Source: Myxococcus sp. CA023 (GTDB lineage Bacteria; Myxococcota; Myxococcia; Myxococcales; Myxococcaceae). Taken from it: a stretch of 53,174 nucleotides of DNA. The position numbers were made by a program, and so were the translations under genes. Of this stretch, positions 1 to 8,673 are shown piece by piece (within the stretch, counting starts at the first letter, position 1; the number at the start of each line of letters is the position of its first letter). The DNA is taken from the NCBI RefSeq assembly GCF_010998615.1, contig NZ_JAAEAH010000067.1:1-53174 (forward strand), written 5' to 3'. The notes under the pieces are model-generated. The model was not told the DNA's origin. It made no database searches and saw nothing but the letters and a program-made list of their open reading frames with translations.

Positions 1-2
1 TC

Positions 3-1424
3 GCCTCGAATGCTTCGGCGACCCGGAACCACTCCTGCTTCTCCAACGGCTTCGACATACGCGCCAGGGACCATGGCGGCGACTCACCACTCAACGCCCC
101 TCAGCACGTCGTTGGCCGGACGCTTACCTCGCGCGCGGGGATTGAGGAGCGAGACGCGCGCCCGATTTCAGGAGGCTCGCTGGCCCCAGCCCAGGCAGCG
201 CGGCTGATGGAAGCGCTGTTGGGGAAGCCGGCGACGCTGGCTCAGTTCCCCTCACGCCTCGCGGTGGGCCACCTGCTGCGCAAGGCGCTGGAGGAGGGCG
301 AGCTCTCGCGCGCCGAACTGCTGAGCCAGATTGAGCGCTTCTCCAGCGTGGCGGTGCTTCGGCCTGACGGCTGCCTTGCGTGGGTGCGCAGCGGGAAGAC
401 ACAGCAGCGCGTGGCTCCTGTCGAATGGCAAGATGGTGGCTTCCGTGCCCACGGCTTCGAGCTGGGCCGTTTCTACGACGGACGCACGGGCGTCTACCGG
501 CTGCTGGACAACGCTCTGCGAGAGGCGGATGGGCAACCGTTGACGGACGTCCACGACGACGCGGATTTTGTGGGGCGTACCCTGGACGGGGCCGAAGCGG
601 CATTCGTGAAGCTGGCGCTCTCCGTAGGCCACTTCCTCACCTACCCGCTGGACAGCTTTGCGGCCCTCAAGAATCTGCCCGCTGGTGTGGCGGCGCTCAT
701 CGAGTCGTCGCCGGAATACTTCGAGCGCTTCCGTTACATGACGCGGGGCGAGCAGATTCAGGCCGTATCCGAATTGGCCACGAACCTCGTTCTCACAACC
801 GGCACTGCTGCTGCCACGACGCGCACGGTGACAGGGGCTCTGGCGGGTGTTGAGGCCACGGTGCCTGTGTTGTCCTTGTCCGCGCAGGGAGCGCTGACCG
901 TCGAGCGGGTAGCGGCACCCGTGGGGCGCGCGGCGTCGGTACTTGGGGGAGGTCCGGGAGCCGCCATCATCCTTCAGCGGGCTGGCACAGCGGAGAGTCA
1001 GACGGGGCCCGCCAAGGGGCCTGGACAGTGGGCACCGTCAAACGAGTCCATGTCACCGCGAGCGCGGCGATACCAGGAACAAATCACGGGACACTCCGCA
1101 GACGAGGCATACTGGGTGGGTGGCACCAGTGCGAAAGACGGAGGAGTGAAGTTCGATGGCTTCGAGATGGGCGTTCTGCTGGAAGCCAAGGGGGCGGGCT
1201 ATGCCCAGTTCTTCGAGGGACTCGATCCAAGACGCTGGTTCAAGAATTCGGGCGCCACGGCGCTTGTCGAACAAGCCCAACGCCAGCTTCGCGCCGCTCG
1301 CGCCACTCACACTCCAATCCGGTGGCACGTCGCAGAGGAATCCGCCGCCAGTGCGATTCGGAAGCTGCTTGCCTCCTACGACGCATCTGGCATCGAGGTG
1401 GTGTTTACGCCCCCGGTAATGTGA
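3..1424 (+). CDS. Restriction-endonuclease-fold toxin (Tox-REase-5 type), 5' end outside window
   Basis: The reading frame is open from base 3, so the gene begins upstream of the window; an internal ATG at 207 would cut off conserved-looking sequence. The first residues (CAS-type start followed by Asn/Ser-rich sequence) are compatible with the region just after a lipobox, but the signal peptide itself is not visible. A long middle part (hydrophobic Ala/Gly/Thr-rich stretch near 780-990) precedes a C-terminal nuclease-like module at about 1050-1424, with the D-G-x-E-x-G-x-L-x-E-A-K pattern expected of a PD-(D/E)XK-type toxin. It sits 13 bases before an Imm52-like gene, the usual partner of Tox-REase-5. 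Toxin role is inferred from fold pattern and context. The target is probably nucleic acid in competitor cells. Confidence 0.68.
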   Translation, partial: ASNASATRNHSCFSNGFDIRARDHGGDSPLNAPQHVVGRTLTSRAGIEERDARPISGGSLAPAQAARLMEALLGKPATLAQFPSRLAVGHLLRKALEEGELSRAELLSQIERFSSVAVLRPDGCLAWVRSGKTQQRVAPVEWQDGGFRAHGFELGRFYDGRTGVYRLLDNALREADGQPLTDVHDDADFVGRTLDGAEAAFVKLALSVGHFLTYPLDSFAALKNLPAGVAALIESSPEYFERFRYMTRGEQIQAVSELATNLVLTTGTAAATTRTVTGALAGVEATVPVLSLSAQGALTVERVAAPVGRAASVLGGGPGAAIILQRAGTAESQTGPAKGPGQWAPSNESMSPRARRYQEQITGHSADEAYWVGGTSAKDGGVKFDGFEMGVLLEAKGAGYAQFFEGLDPRRWFKNSGATALVEQAQRQLRAARATHTPIRWHVAEESAASAIRKLLASYDASGIEVVFTPPVM

Positions 1425-1437
1425 GGAGCCTACGAAC

Positions 1438-2163
1438 GTGGAGGAGACCTACTACGCTGGTGTTTATTGGGGATCTCGCAGGGAAAATGAGGGTGAGTGC
1501 GCCAAGCGCTTAGAGAACTTCCTAGAAGAGCTCCGCGCTACCGATCCAGCATTCACGCGATGGTTCCAACTTGGGAAATCACGCAAGGACGCGCTGAAAC
1601 GACCGTTTGCGTTGAGTCACGCAGAGCTTGAGAAGCTCGTTCGACGTGGTCGAGATCGAGTGTTTGAGGACCTCGGATTTCGCATCCGTGGTTGGAATGG
1701 TGCAGATGAAGATCGGGATGCGGTTGACTTCGACATCCTCTGCGGTGGCTACACCGATGCGGTGAGCAACGTCTGTGTATTCGGGCTGCCTATCCGTGGA
1801 GCACACGCGGATCGCGTTCTCACTTCGCCTGTACTAGCCGACATCCTGCGAGCTACTGCTATCGCCTGGGAGCCTGACTGGGGAGTGGCCATCTCGCACG
1901 CTCACCGCGATATTGCTGAGGCTCGGCGCGTCCCGAAATCGCCATACGTCGGGTGGGTGACGTACCTGGCCCAGCACCGGGGGACAATTCCTCCCCTCCC
2001 CGCTCCGGTCCACATCGAACCCGTGGGAGACAAAGGGACCCTCATCGTCCTCACTCCCGAGCGCTTCACGGTCAGCAACCCAGAACACGTGGCACTTGCT
2101 GACCGCGTGCGTGAAGTGCTGGACGGCGCGGGGCTACTGGAGCCGCTCCAGCACCAATCGTAG
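1438..2163 (+). CDS. Imm52-family immunity protein
   Basis: A 241-residue protein starting at GTG 1438 behind a GAGGAG ribosome binding site, 13 bases after the toxin stop. Its N-terminus (E-E-T-Y-Y-A-G-V-Y-W-G-S-R) and overall length fit the Imm52 family, which neutralises Tox-REase-5 nucleases by direct binding in the cytoplasm. Spacing implies translation from the same mRNA as the toxin. Third-position G+C is clearly lower here (codons such as tta, cta, gaa, gat are common) than in the neighbouring cmr genes, which suggests acquisition by transfer. Family assignment rests on sequence pattern and partner gene; a search would settle it. Confidence 0.68.
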   Translation: MEETYYAGVYWGSRRENEGECAKRLENFLEELRATDPAFTRWFQLGKSRKDALKRPFALSHAELEKLVRRGRDRVFEDLGFRIRGWNGADEDRDAVDFDILCGGYTDAVSNVCVFGLPIRGAHADRVLTSPVLADILRATAIAWEPDWGVAISHAHRDIAEARRVPKSPYVGWVTYLAQHRGTIPPLPAPVHIEPVGDKGTLIVLTPERFTVSNPEHVALADRVREVLDGAGLLEPLQHQS

Positions 2164-2168
2164 GAACA

Positions 2169-2202
2169 AGAGGGGCCGAGCCATCCGCAACTCGGCCTCT
2201 CT
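2169..2202 (+). terminator. Hairpin terminator after the immunity gene
   Basis: Twelve-base arms at 2169-2180 and 2191-2202 pair with one mismatch around a ten-base loop, starting six bases after the immunity-gene stop. There is no long T-run, as is common in G+C-rich myxobacterial terminators. It would end the toxin/immunity transcript before the CRISPR array. Confidence 0.55.
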
Positions 2203-2384
2203 CTAGGCGGGTTGAAGCCCATCTCTTTCAGGCCCCGCCATGTTGCACGTGTGTCGCATGCCCCTGCGGAGCGCGCTGGAACAGGGCGGGACGGCAGGGG
2301 ATGTGGCGGGAGGTCGAATCCAACGCAGTCCAGGAGGTTGAGAGGAAAGGGCGCGATCCTGCTGGGGTTTCGCTCCTCCCGGGT

Positions 2385-2401
2385 ACGGGTTCGACTCCCG
2401 C
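2385..2401 (+). other. tRNA T-arm-like sequence at the array edge
   Basis: CGGGTTCGACTCCCG at 2386-2400 has the invariant GTTCRANTC pattern of a tRNA T-loop with a four-base-pair stem. It ends seven bases before the first CRISPR repeat. I could not build a full cloverleaf upstream (acceptor, D and anticodon arms do not line up) and there is no CCA end. It may be a tRNA remnant from an integration event or chance. The rest of 2203-2384 shows no gene. Confidence 0.2.
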
Positions 2402-2407
2402 CCCTGG

Positions 2408-5400
2408 GTGCTCAACGCATTCCGGCATCACGGCGAGCGGGACCGCTGGCGGATGCTGCTTCCCGACTCCGTGATTTCACGTGCTCAACGCCTTCCGGCA
2501 TCACGGCGAGCGGGACAACGGCAGAGCGCGTCGTGGATGACTTGGAAGGACGGTGCTCAACGCCTTCCGGCATCACGGCGAGCGGGACCCAGCACCACTC
2601 CGACTGCGCAGGACCGCGCCAACTAGTGCTCAACGCCTTCCGGCATCACGGCGAGCGGGACCGTTGCCTGACGGCGCGTTCCTCGCGGTTGAACGGTGCT
2701 CAACGCCTTCCGGCATCACGGCGAGCGGGACTTCACGCCCGCGCCTCCCGATGCCTGCTGGCCATGGGTGCTCAACGCCTTCCGGCATCACGGCGAGCGG
2801 GACGATAATCTCCCGCGCGGCGCGCAGCTCCTCTTCGTGCTCAACGCCTTCCGGCATCACGGCGAGCGGGACTTTCAACGAGCTGCCCCTCCCGTCCGAC
2901 GTGGAGTCTGTGTGCTCAACGCCTTCCGGCATCACGGCGAGCGGGACGAGGTGGCTGCGATGCGGGGTGGCCTGGAGCGTATCGTGCTCAACGCCTTCCG
3001 GCATCACGGCGAGCGGGACAACTACGAGGTCCTGACAGAAAGACAAAAGCAGTGGTGCTCAACGCCTTCCGGCATCACGGCGAGCGGGACCCTTCAGTGT
3101 TGCCGTAAACAGCACCACCGTCAAGGGGTGCTCAACGCCTTCCGGCATCACGGCGAGCGGGACCCTTGTCGTTGCCCGTGAATTTCATGTGCTCCTTGTG
3201 CTCAACGCCTTCCGGCATCACGGCGAGCGGGACCGTCCTAGGCCACATCCACAGCAACAGAGGAGACGTATGTGCTCAACGCCTTCCGGCATCACGGCGA
3301 GCGGGACATCAACTCAGCGGGGCTTTCACCTCGGGGGTGAACGGTGCTCAACGCCTTCCGGCATCACGGCGAGCGGGACAGCGCACTCCTCATAGGTGCC
3401 CATGTTGAAATCAGGGAAGTGCTCAACGCCTTCCGGCATCACGGCGAGCGGGACGCGGCGGAGCAGTTGCCGACGACGTCGCCGCTCGAGTGCTCAACGC
3501 CTTCCGGCATCACGGCGAGCGGGACTCCGCTTGATGCGTATGGCGACGCTGAACAATACAGTGCTCAACGCCTTCCGGCATCACGGCGAGCGGGACTCGC
3601 CAATGACCCTAAGCTGCCGCTGCTTCGGGCGTGCTCAACGCCTTCCGGCATCACGGCGAGCGGGACCATCGCGCGGAACAGGCTGATGACCGGTGAGGAC
3701 GTGTGCTCAACGCCTTCCGGCATCACGGCGAGCGGGACAGCTCCAGCGCGCGATGGACTTCCCCGCGGACTACCGGTGCTCAACGCCTTCCGGCATCACG
3801 GCGAGCGGGACTGGAACCAGAAGCTACCCATGGCCCAAGCGCCAACCGGTGCTCAACGACTTCCGGCATCACGGCGAGCGGGACGGTACAAGGCAATCCC
3901 TTACATTACGTACTCCGTCAGTGCTCAACGCCTTCCGGCATCACGGCGAGCGGGACGACAGCCTGACGTCGGAGTACTGCGCCAACTGCAAGTGCTCAAC
4001 GCCTTCCGGCATCACGGCGAGCGGGACTTCCCGTCCTCGGGGATCGCGATGGCCACACGCACGTGCTCAACGCCTTCCGGCATCACGGCGAGCGGGACTG
4101 AAGCGCCCCGGCTGGAGCGTGAAGAGCCCTTGGCTGTGCTCAACGCCTTCCGGCATCACGGCGAGCGGGACCTTGGATTTTGAGAGGTGGAAACTCGCTA
4201 AGGGAGGGTGCTCAACGCCTTCCGGCATCACGGCGAGCGGGACACTCCCTCTGGGTCGTCGGCCCGAAGCCCTACGGCGGGTGCTCAACGCCTTCCGGCA
4301 TCACGACGAGCGGGACCTACGTTGAGCCCGTTTACAGCGTCCTGGACTCGTGCTCAACGCCTTCCGGCATCACGGCGAGCGGGACCTCAATGACACCCAG
4401 GCCCGCAGCTACAGCCTCATTTACGTGCTCAACGCCTTCCGGCATCACGGCGAGCGGGACCTCAATACCCTCGTGCCGTTTCCCAACGGCACCAAGGACC
4501 TGTGCTCAACGCCTTCCGGCATCACGGCGAGCGGGACGCCGAGGCGGCGGCGCACCGTGCAGGGGAGAGCAGGCGCTAGTGCTCAACGCCTTCCGGCATC
4601 ACGGCGAGCGGGACTAGACAGAGAGATGGCGGGGGTATGAGAAATCATTGAGTGCTCAACGCCTTCCGGCATCACGGCGAGCGGGACTGGAAGAGACACC
4701 GCCAGCGCACCACGACCAAGGAAGGCTGTGTGCTCAACGCCTTCCGGCATCACGGCGAGCGGGACACCGTCATACGCGACGACACCCAGCGACAGCCCAT
4801 GTGCTCAACGCCTTCCGGCATCACGGCGAGCGGGACCTCGAAGAGCGCCTCCTTGGCGGCCATGTAGTGGTGCTCAACGCCTTCCGGCATCACGGCGAGC
4901 GGGACACCTGCTGGTGCACCCGGAGATGGGCATCTACTTAGGGTGCTCAACGCCTTCCGGCATCACGGCGAGCGGGACGACCTTGGCCAGCGCGCGCGGC
5001 CGCGGCCTTCTGCTTGTGCTCAACGCCTTCCGGCATCACGGCGAGCGGGACATGCAAGTTGCGCATCAGCCTCAGGACGTTTTGCACGTGTGCTCAACGC
5101 CTTCCGGCATCACGGCGAGCGGGACGCCCGGCGAGCTGGAGCGGGACGAATCCGGCCGGTGCTCAACGCCTTCCGGCATCACGGCGAGCGGGACCGTGCT
5201 CCTCGGCGCATCGACGCCCGCGCCGTACACGTGCTCAACGCCTTCCGGCATCACGGCGAGCGGGACGACCATGAGAGGTCAGAGAGGGCAGAGGCCAACA
5301 GTGCTCAACGCCTTCCGGCATCACGGCGAGCGGGACCATCTCACCTCGCAGCCGCCAGAGAGCACCATGAAGAAGGTGCTCAACGCCTTCCGGCATCACG

Positions 5401-5980
5401 GCGAGCGGGACCTCGGCGGCGAGCTGCGCATCTACCACGTGAAGCGGTGCTCAACGCCTTCCGGCATCACGGCGAGCGGGACCTACACGCTGATGGTCAG
5501 CGCAGCGATGGGCTATTAGTGCTCAACGCCTTCCGGCATCACGGCGAGCGGGACAAGGCCAATCCCCTCTCCACGGCGGTTGCCTCGACGTGCTCAACGC
5601 CTTCCGGCATCACGGCGAGCGGGACCGCATCAAACTGGCGTCCTGCGGCCCTATTACGAGTGCTCAACGCCTTCCGGCATCACGGCGAGCGGGACCGCAG
5701 GTCATCCAGGGTTCCCGTGTTCATGACCGTGAGGTGCTCAACGCCTTCCGGCATCACGGCGAGCGGGACCGCAAGTTCCGTGGGCGCTCGAAGCTGCTAG
5801 GCAGTGCTCAACGCCTTCCGGCATCACGGCGAGCGGGACTACAAAAGCATATGGCCTCACTTGCAGGGTGCCTAGTGCTCAACGCCTTCCGGCATCACGG
5901 CGAGCGGGACGCACCGCGCAGCCCACCTCCGTCTCCAAGGGCATGTGCTCAACGCCTTCCGGCATCACGGCGAGCGGGAC
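2408..5980 (-). CRISPR. Type III-B-associated CRISPR array, 50 repeats, 49 spacers
   Basis: Fifty 36-base repeats begin GTGCTCAACGCCTTCCGGCA and end CACGGCGAGCGGGAC on the plus strand, separated by 49 spacers of 33-42 bases. Three repeats carry single changes: 2408-2443 (C to A at repeat position 12), 3849-3884 (C to A at position 11) and 4281-4316 (G to A at position 26). On the minus strand the repeat folds into a five-pair stem (ATGCC/GGCGT) with a GGAA tetraloop and ends TTGAGCAC, resembling the 8-nucleotide 5' handle (AUUGAAAC-like) of type III crRNAs. This and the variant repeat at the left end suggest minus-strand transcription from a leader on the right. Open frames through the array arise because the repeat is 12 codons long; they are not genes. 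The cmr operon lies immediately upstream in that direction. No cas6 is visible to process the transcript. Confidence 0.97.
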
Positions 5981-6265
5981 TGCCCGTCTGAATCTCCCAG
6001 CAGTTCCGCCAACTTACCACCCCCCTTTTCAAGCACCTCCCCCGCTTTCGCCAGGGTTGTGCCTCCCGGACCCTACCCAGAAATCCGAACCCCATGGAAT
6101 CACTCAGCTTTTCATCGATCATGCACCTATTCACCTGTCAAAGAGCCTCAACCCCACGAAACAACAGGGGAAATCGTCCATTTCGAGGGCGCGGGCCTCC
6201 GCCACGGCGAGGTGCTTGAATGTCATTCATCATACAGCGCCCCTACACGGGGGGGAGCAGGTCCC
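5981..6265 (-). promoter_or_regulatory. Probable CRISPR leader
   Basis: This 285-base stretch between the cmr6 stop and the last repeat has no supported gene and is noticeably richer in A/T than its surroundings (for example 6101-6180 and 6218-6240). If the array is read on the minus strand, as the repeat hairpin and handle suggest, this is the leader with the array promoter and the insertion end for new spacers. I did not find a convincing -35/-10 pair. Confidence 0.55.
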
Positions 6266-7339
6266 TCAGCGTCCCTCCACGTCCGTCCCCATCCGGGCGA
6301 GCAGCGCATCCCTTCGCGCTTCGAGCTTGGGGCTCTTGACGAGCGACCGCAGCGCCCTGGCCCCAGCGTCGCGAGCCTCGGGGGACAGGGAGACCAGCCG
6401 CGAAAGCCAATCCGTCTCGAAAACAGCCAACACCTGCTTCTGCTCCAGTTTGTCCGCGCGCCGGGCCTCCACCCACGCCAGGAACTCCGTCAGCGCCGGC
6501 GAGGCGCGAACGGGACGCCTCGGCGGCTGGATGGCGCAGGGCCCCTCCCGCACGAGCCTGCCGTACCCCGCCGCCGTCTTCCCGCCCACGCCCCAGTGCC
6601 GCAGCGCCTCGTCCAGCCGCCGCGCGGTCCACGCCAGGAAGTCCTCCGCCTGCGCGTCCGCCTCCGTGCCCGGCGCCAGGCTCAGCGCCACGAGGAATCG
6701 GCCTCCAGGGCGCACCGACAAGAAGGCCACGGGGTTGGGCGGCTCGTAATCGCTCGGCCACGCGGCCTTGCCGCCATACCAGCCGGGGTGATGGACCGTG
6801 AGCACGTCCCGGGCCAGGAACGACTGCGCGCGGTCCAGCCCCGTGACGCGCGAGCACGGCACCCACTGCGCGTCATGGAAGATAACTTCGCCCGCGTGGG
6901 CCTGCTCCGGCGCGCCGTCCTCCCCTGCCACGCCGAAGAGCCTCCGGCGCTCCTCCGCCGCGCCATCGCCGTACACCGCGCGCAGGTAGCCCGCGAGCAC
7001 GCCCTTCAGCGACGAGCCCGGCACCACGGGCACGCCCCACGTATGGTGCAGCGTCAGCCCCACCCCGGTAGGTGACGCATTGCCATGCCCCACCAGCAGG
7101 CGGCTCACCGCGCGCGCCGTGAAGGTCGCCGTATAGGACTGCCGGAGCGCGTCCTCCCAGCGCTTGAACGCCTCCGCGTAGTCGTCCGGCTCGGGATGTT
7201 CCTCCAGCCGGGACAGCCATTGCTCCCAGGGGTCGGGCCGGACGTCGTGCCTCTTCTCCGGAGCATAGCGCTCGTACACGAGCCCCGCGTGCGCGCTCTT
7301 CGCAACCGCGCCCACCACACGGCGAAGGGCATCACGCAT
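6266..7339 (-). CDS. cmr6: Type III-B CRISPR RAMP protein Cmr6
   Basis: A 357-residue RAMP-superfamily (Cas7-like) subunit of the Cmr effector complex, expected to cap the backbone near the 3' end of the crRNA. The stretch at about residues 85-118, G-N-A-S-P-T-G-V-G-L-T-L-H-H followed by W-G-V-P-V-V-P-G-S-S-L-K-G-V-L, contains the glycine-rich G-S-S-L-K-G signature shared by Cmr4 and Cmr6. The start ATG at 7339 overlaps the cmr5 stop by eight bases, so translation is likely coupled. It is the last gene before the leader and array. Confidence 0.88.
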   Translation of the reverse strand: MRDALRRVVGAVAKSAHAGLVYERYAPEKRHDVRPDPWEQWLSRLEEHPEPDDYAEAFKRWEDALRQSYTATFTARAVSRLLVGHGNASPTGVGLTLHHTWGVPVVPGSSLKGVLAGYLRAVYGDGAAEERRRLFGVAGEDGAPEQAHAGEVIFHDAQWVPCSRVTGLDRAQSFLARDVLTVHHPGWYGGKAAWPSDYEPPNPVAFLSVRPGGRFLVALSLAPGTEADAQAEDFLAWTARRLDEALRHWGVGGKTAAGYGRLVREGPCAIQPPRRPVRASPALTEFLAWVEARRADKLEQKQVLAVFETDWLSRLVSLSPEARDAGARALRSLVKSPKLEARRDALLARMGTDVEGR

Positions 7340-7730
7340 GACCGTGCTCCTCCTCGGTGAAGGTGGCCTGCACCGCGCGGCGGAACCACACCAGCAGCCG
7401 GAGCGACTCGCGCGTGGCCAGCATGTACGCGTCCAACTCCAGCGCGCGCACCGCGCCCGGCAAGCCCTTCTTCAGCGCCTCCGCGGACAGCCCCGGGAGC
7501 CGCGCCCGCTCCAGGCACCACTCCAGGTCCTTCAGCAAGCGCTCGGCGGCCGTGTTTCCGGCCTCCCGCTCCAGGAAGGCGAGCGCCGCCGCCAGCCCGT
7601 CGCGCAGCACCGTGGCGCCCAGGCCATTCACCCGGGGCTTGTAGTCCGCGCGCAGCGCCTGGCCCTCGACCTTCCGCACCCGCGCATAGGCATCGAGCGC
7701 GCGCTGCTGCTCCCGTGTCTGCCCCGTCAT
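7332..7730 (-). CDS. cmr5: Type III-B CRISPR small subunit Cmr5
   Basis: A 132-residue, predominantly alpha-helical, charged protein with the Cmr5-like start T-R-E-Q-Q-R-A-L-D-A-Y-A-R-V. Cmr5 forms the minor filament of the Cmr complex and contacts the target RNA. The ATG at 7730 overlaps the cmr4 stop in an ATGA arrangement. A longer frame to 7775 exists but would run deep into cmr4 and lacks reason. Size and position between cmr4 and cmr6 support the call more than sequence identity does, as Cmr5 is poorly conserved. Confidence 0.82.
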   Translation of the reverse strand: MTGQTREQQRALDAYARVRKVEGQALRADYKPRVNGLGATVLRDGLAAALAFLEREAGNTAAERLLKDLEWCLERARLPGLSAEALKKGLPGAVRALELDAYMLATRESLRLLVWFRRAVQATFTEEEHGHA

Positions 7731-8671
7731 CGCCCACCTCGCGCGTCCGGAGCACGCCACGCCAGCAGCCGGCAACGCCCTCGCCCCACGGTGGCCTTGC
7801 CCCCCAGTTGAAGCACCGTGCCCTCGCCGCCGAACGCCGCATCCAGCACCGCGTCCGCCGCCAGCTTGCGCGGCGCCGAGTTGAAGGTGCCCGTGGCCCC
7901 CATCACCCCCACGAGCAGCGTCTCCGCGGGCAGGCTCTCCTCCGTCCAGAGCTGCCCCTTGGCCGCGGTTCCCGTGTCCGGGTCGATGCTCACGCGCGTA
8001 TCCACCTGCGTGGCCGTCTCCCAGAGGAAGGACATCGTCTCGTCGTCTACCAGCACCAGCCGCTTCGTCAGCAGCGCGCGCTCCGCCTCCGGCAGCAGCC
8101 CGGCCAGCCCCTGGGCCCAGGTGTCCAGGGCCGCGTCACCCTCCGGCAGCACCGGCAGGTCCAGGTCCTCCAGGTACACGCGAGGCTCCGCCGTGCCGGC
8201 GCCGTACACGACGGCGCTGGCCTTCACCGAGGCCACGCGCGCGCGGCGCTGGGTCAGGGGCTCCACCTTCGGCCAGGCGCCCTCCTCCCCGCCCAGGTCC
8301 CGCCGCGCGAGCGCGAGCAGCAGGGGCGAGGTCACCAACGCGAAGGTGCCCACGAAGCTGCGCACCGGCAGGGCGAGCAGCCGCGCGTCCCCCACCACCA
8401 GCGCGCCCGCGTAGTCCCCGGGCTCGTCGCCCTCCGGGCCCGCCTTCGCCCGCCGAGGCCCGAAGACGGCGTCGTGCAGGCCACACGCGTCGCTCGACTT
8501 GTCACGAGGCCGCCGCAGCTCGCGCAGCACGCCCTTGAGGGACGAGCCCGGGACGAAGGGGATGCCCGTGGCCTTCAGCCGCGCCAGGGGCAGGTCGATG
8601 ACACCCACGCTCTGTCCAGTGCCGACATGCAGCGGTGACAGCGCGTGAAGAAGATAGGGTCGGCTCTCCAT
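7727..8671 (-). CDS. cmr4: Type III-B CRISPR backbone nuclease Cmr4
   Basis: A 314-residue Cas7-type backbone subunit that repeats along the crRNA and cuts bound target RNA at six-base intervals. Near the N-terminus, H-V-G-T-G-Q-S-V-G-V-I-D places an aspartate at residue 26, the position of the catalytic Asp known in characterised Cmr4, so RNA cleavage should be intact. It is followed by G-I-P-F-V-P-G-S-S-L-K-G, the RAMP glycine-rich loop. The start at 8671 is two bases after the cmr3 stop; a longer frame to 8776 would overlap cmr3 and is rejected. It overlaps cmr5 by four bases. Confidence 0.9.
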   Translation of the reverse strand: MESRPYLLHALSPLHVGTGQSVGVIDLPLARLKATGIPFVPGSSLKGVLRELRRPRDKSSDACGLHDAVFGPRRAKAGPEGDEPGDYAGALVVGDARLLALPVRSFVGTFALVTSPLLLALARRDLGGEEGAWPKVEPLTQRRARVASVKASAVVYGAGTAEPRVYLEDLDLPVLPEGDAALDTWAQGLAGLLPEAERALLTKRLVLVDDETMSFLWETATQVDTRVSIDPDTGTAAKGQLWTEESLPAETLLVGVMGATGTFNSAPRKLAADAVLDAAFGGEGTVLQLGGKATVGRGRCRLLAWRAPDARGGR

Positions 8672-8673
8672 GC

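Noticed and set aside
2230..2410. Complete tRNA gene before the array
   Set aside because: Only the T-arm is convincing; acceptor, D and anticodon arms could not be paired and no CCA is present.
2408..5980. Long open frames across the array on both strands (repeated C-S-T-P-S-G-I-T, V-L-N-A-F-R-H-H or V-P-L-A-V-M-P-E peptides)
   Set aside because: The repeat is exactly 12 codons without stops, so frames stay open wherever spacer length allows; the peptides are repeat translations, not a repeat protein.
5945..7075. Plus-strand frame running out of the array into cmr6
   Set aside because: It begins inside a repeat, crosses the leader and lies antisense to cmr6 with Arg/Pro-rich shadow composition.
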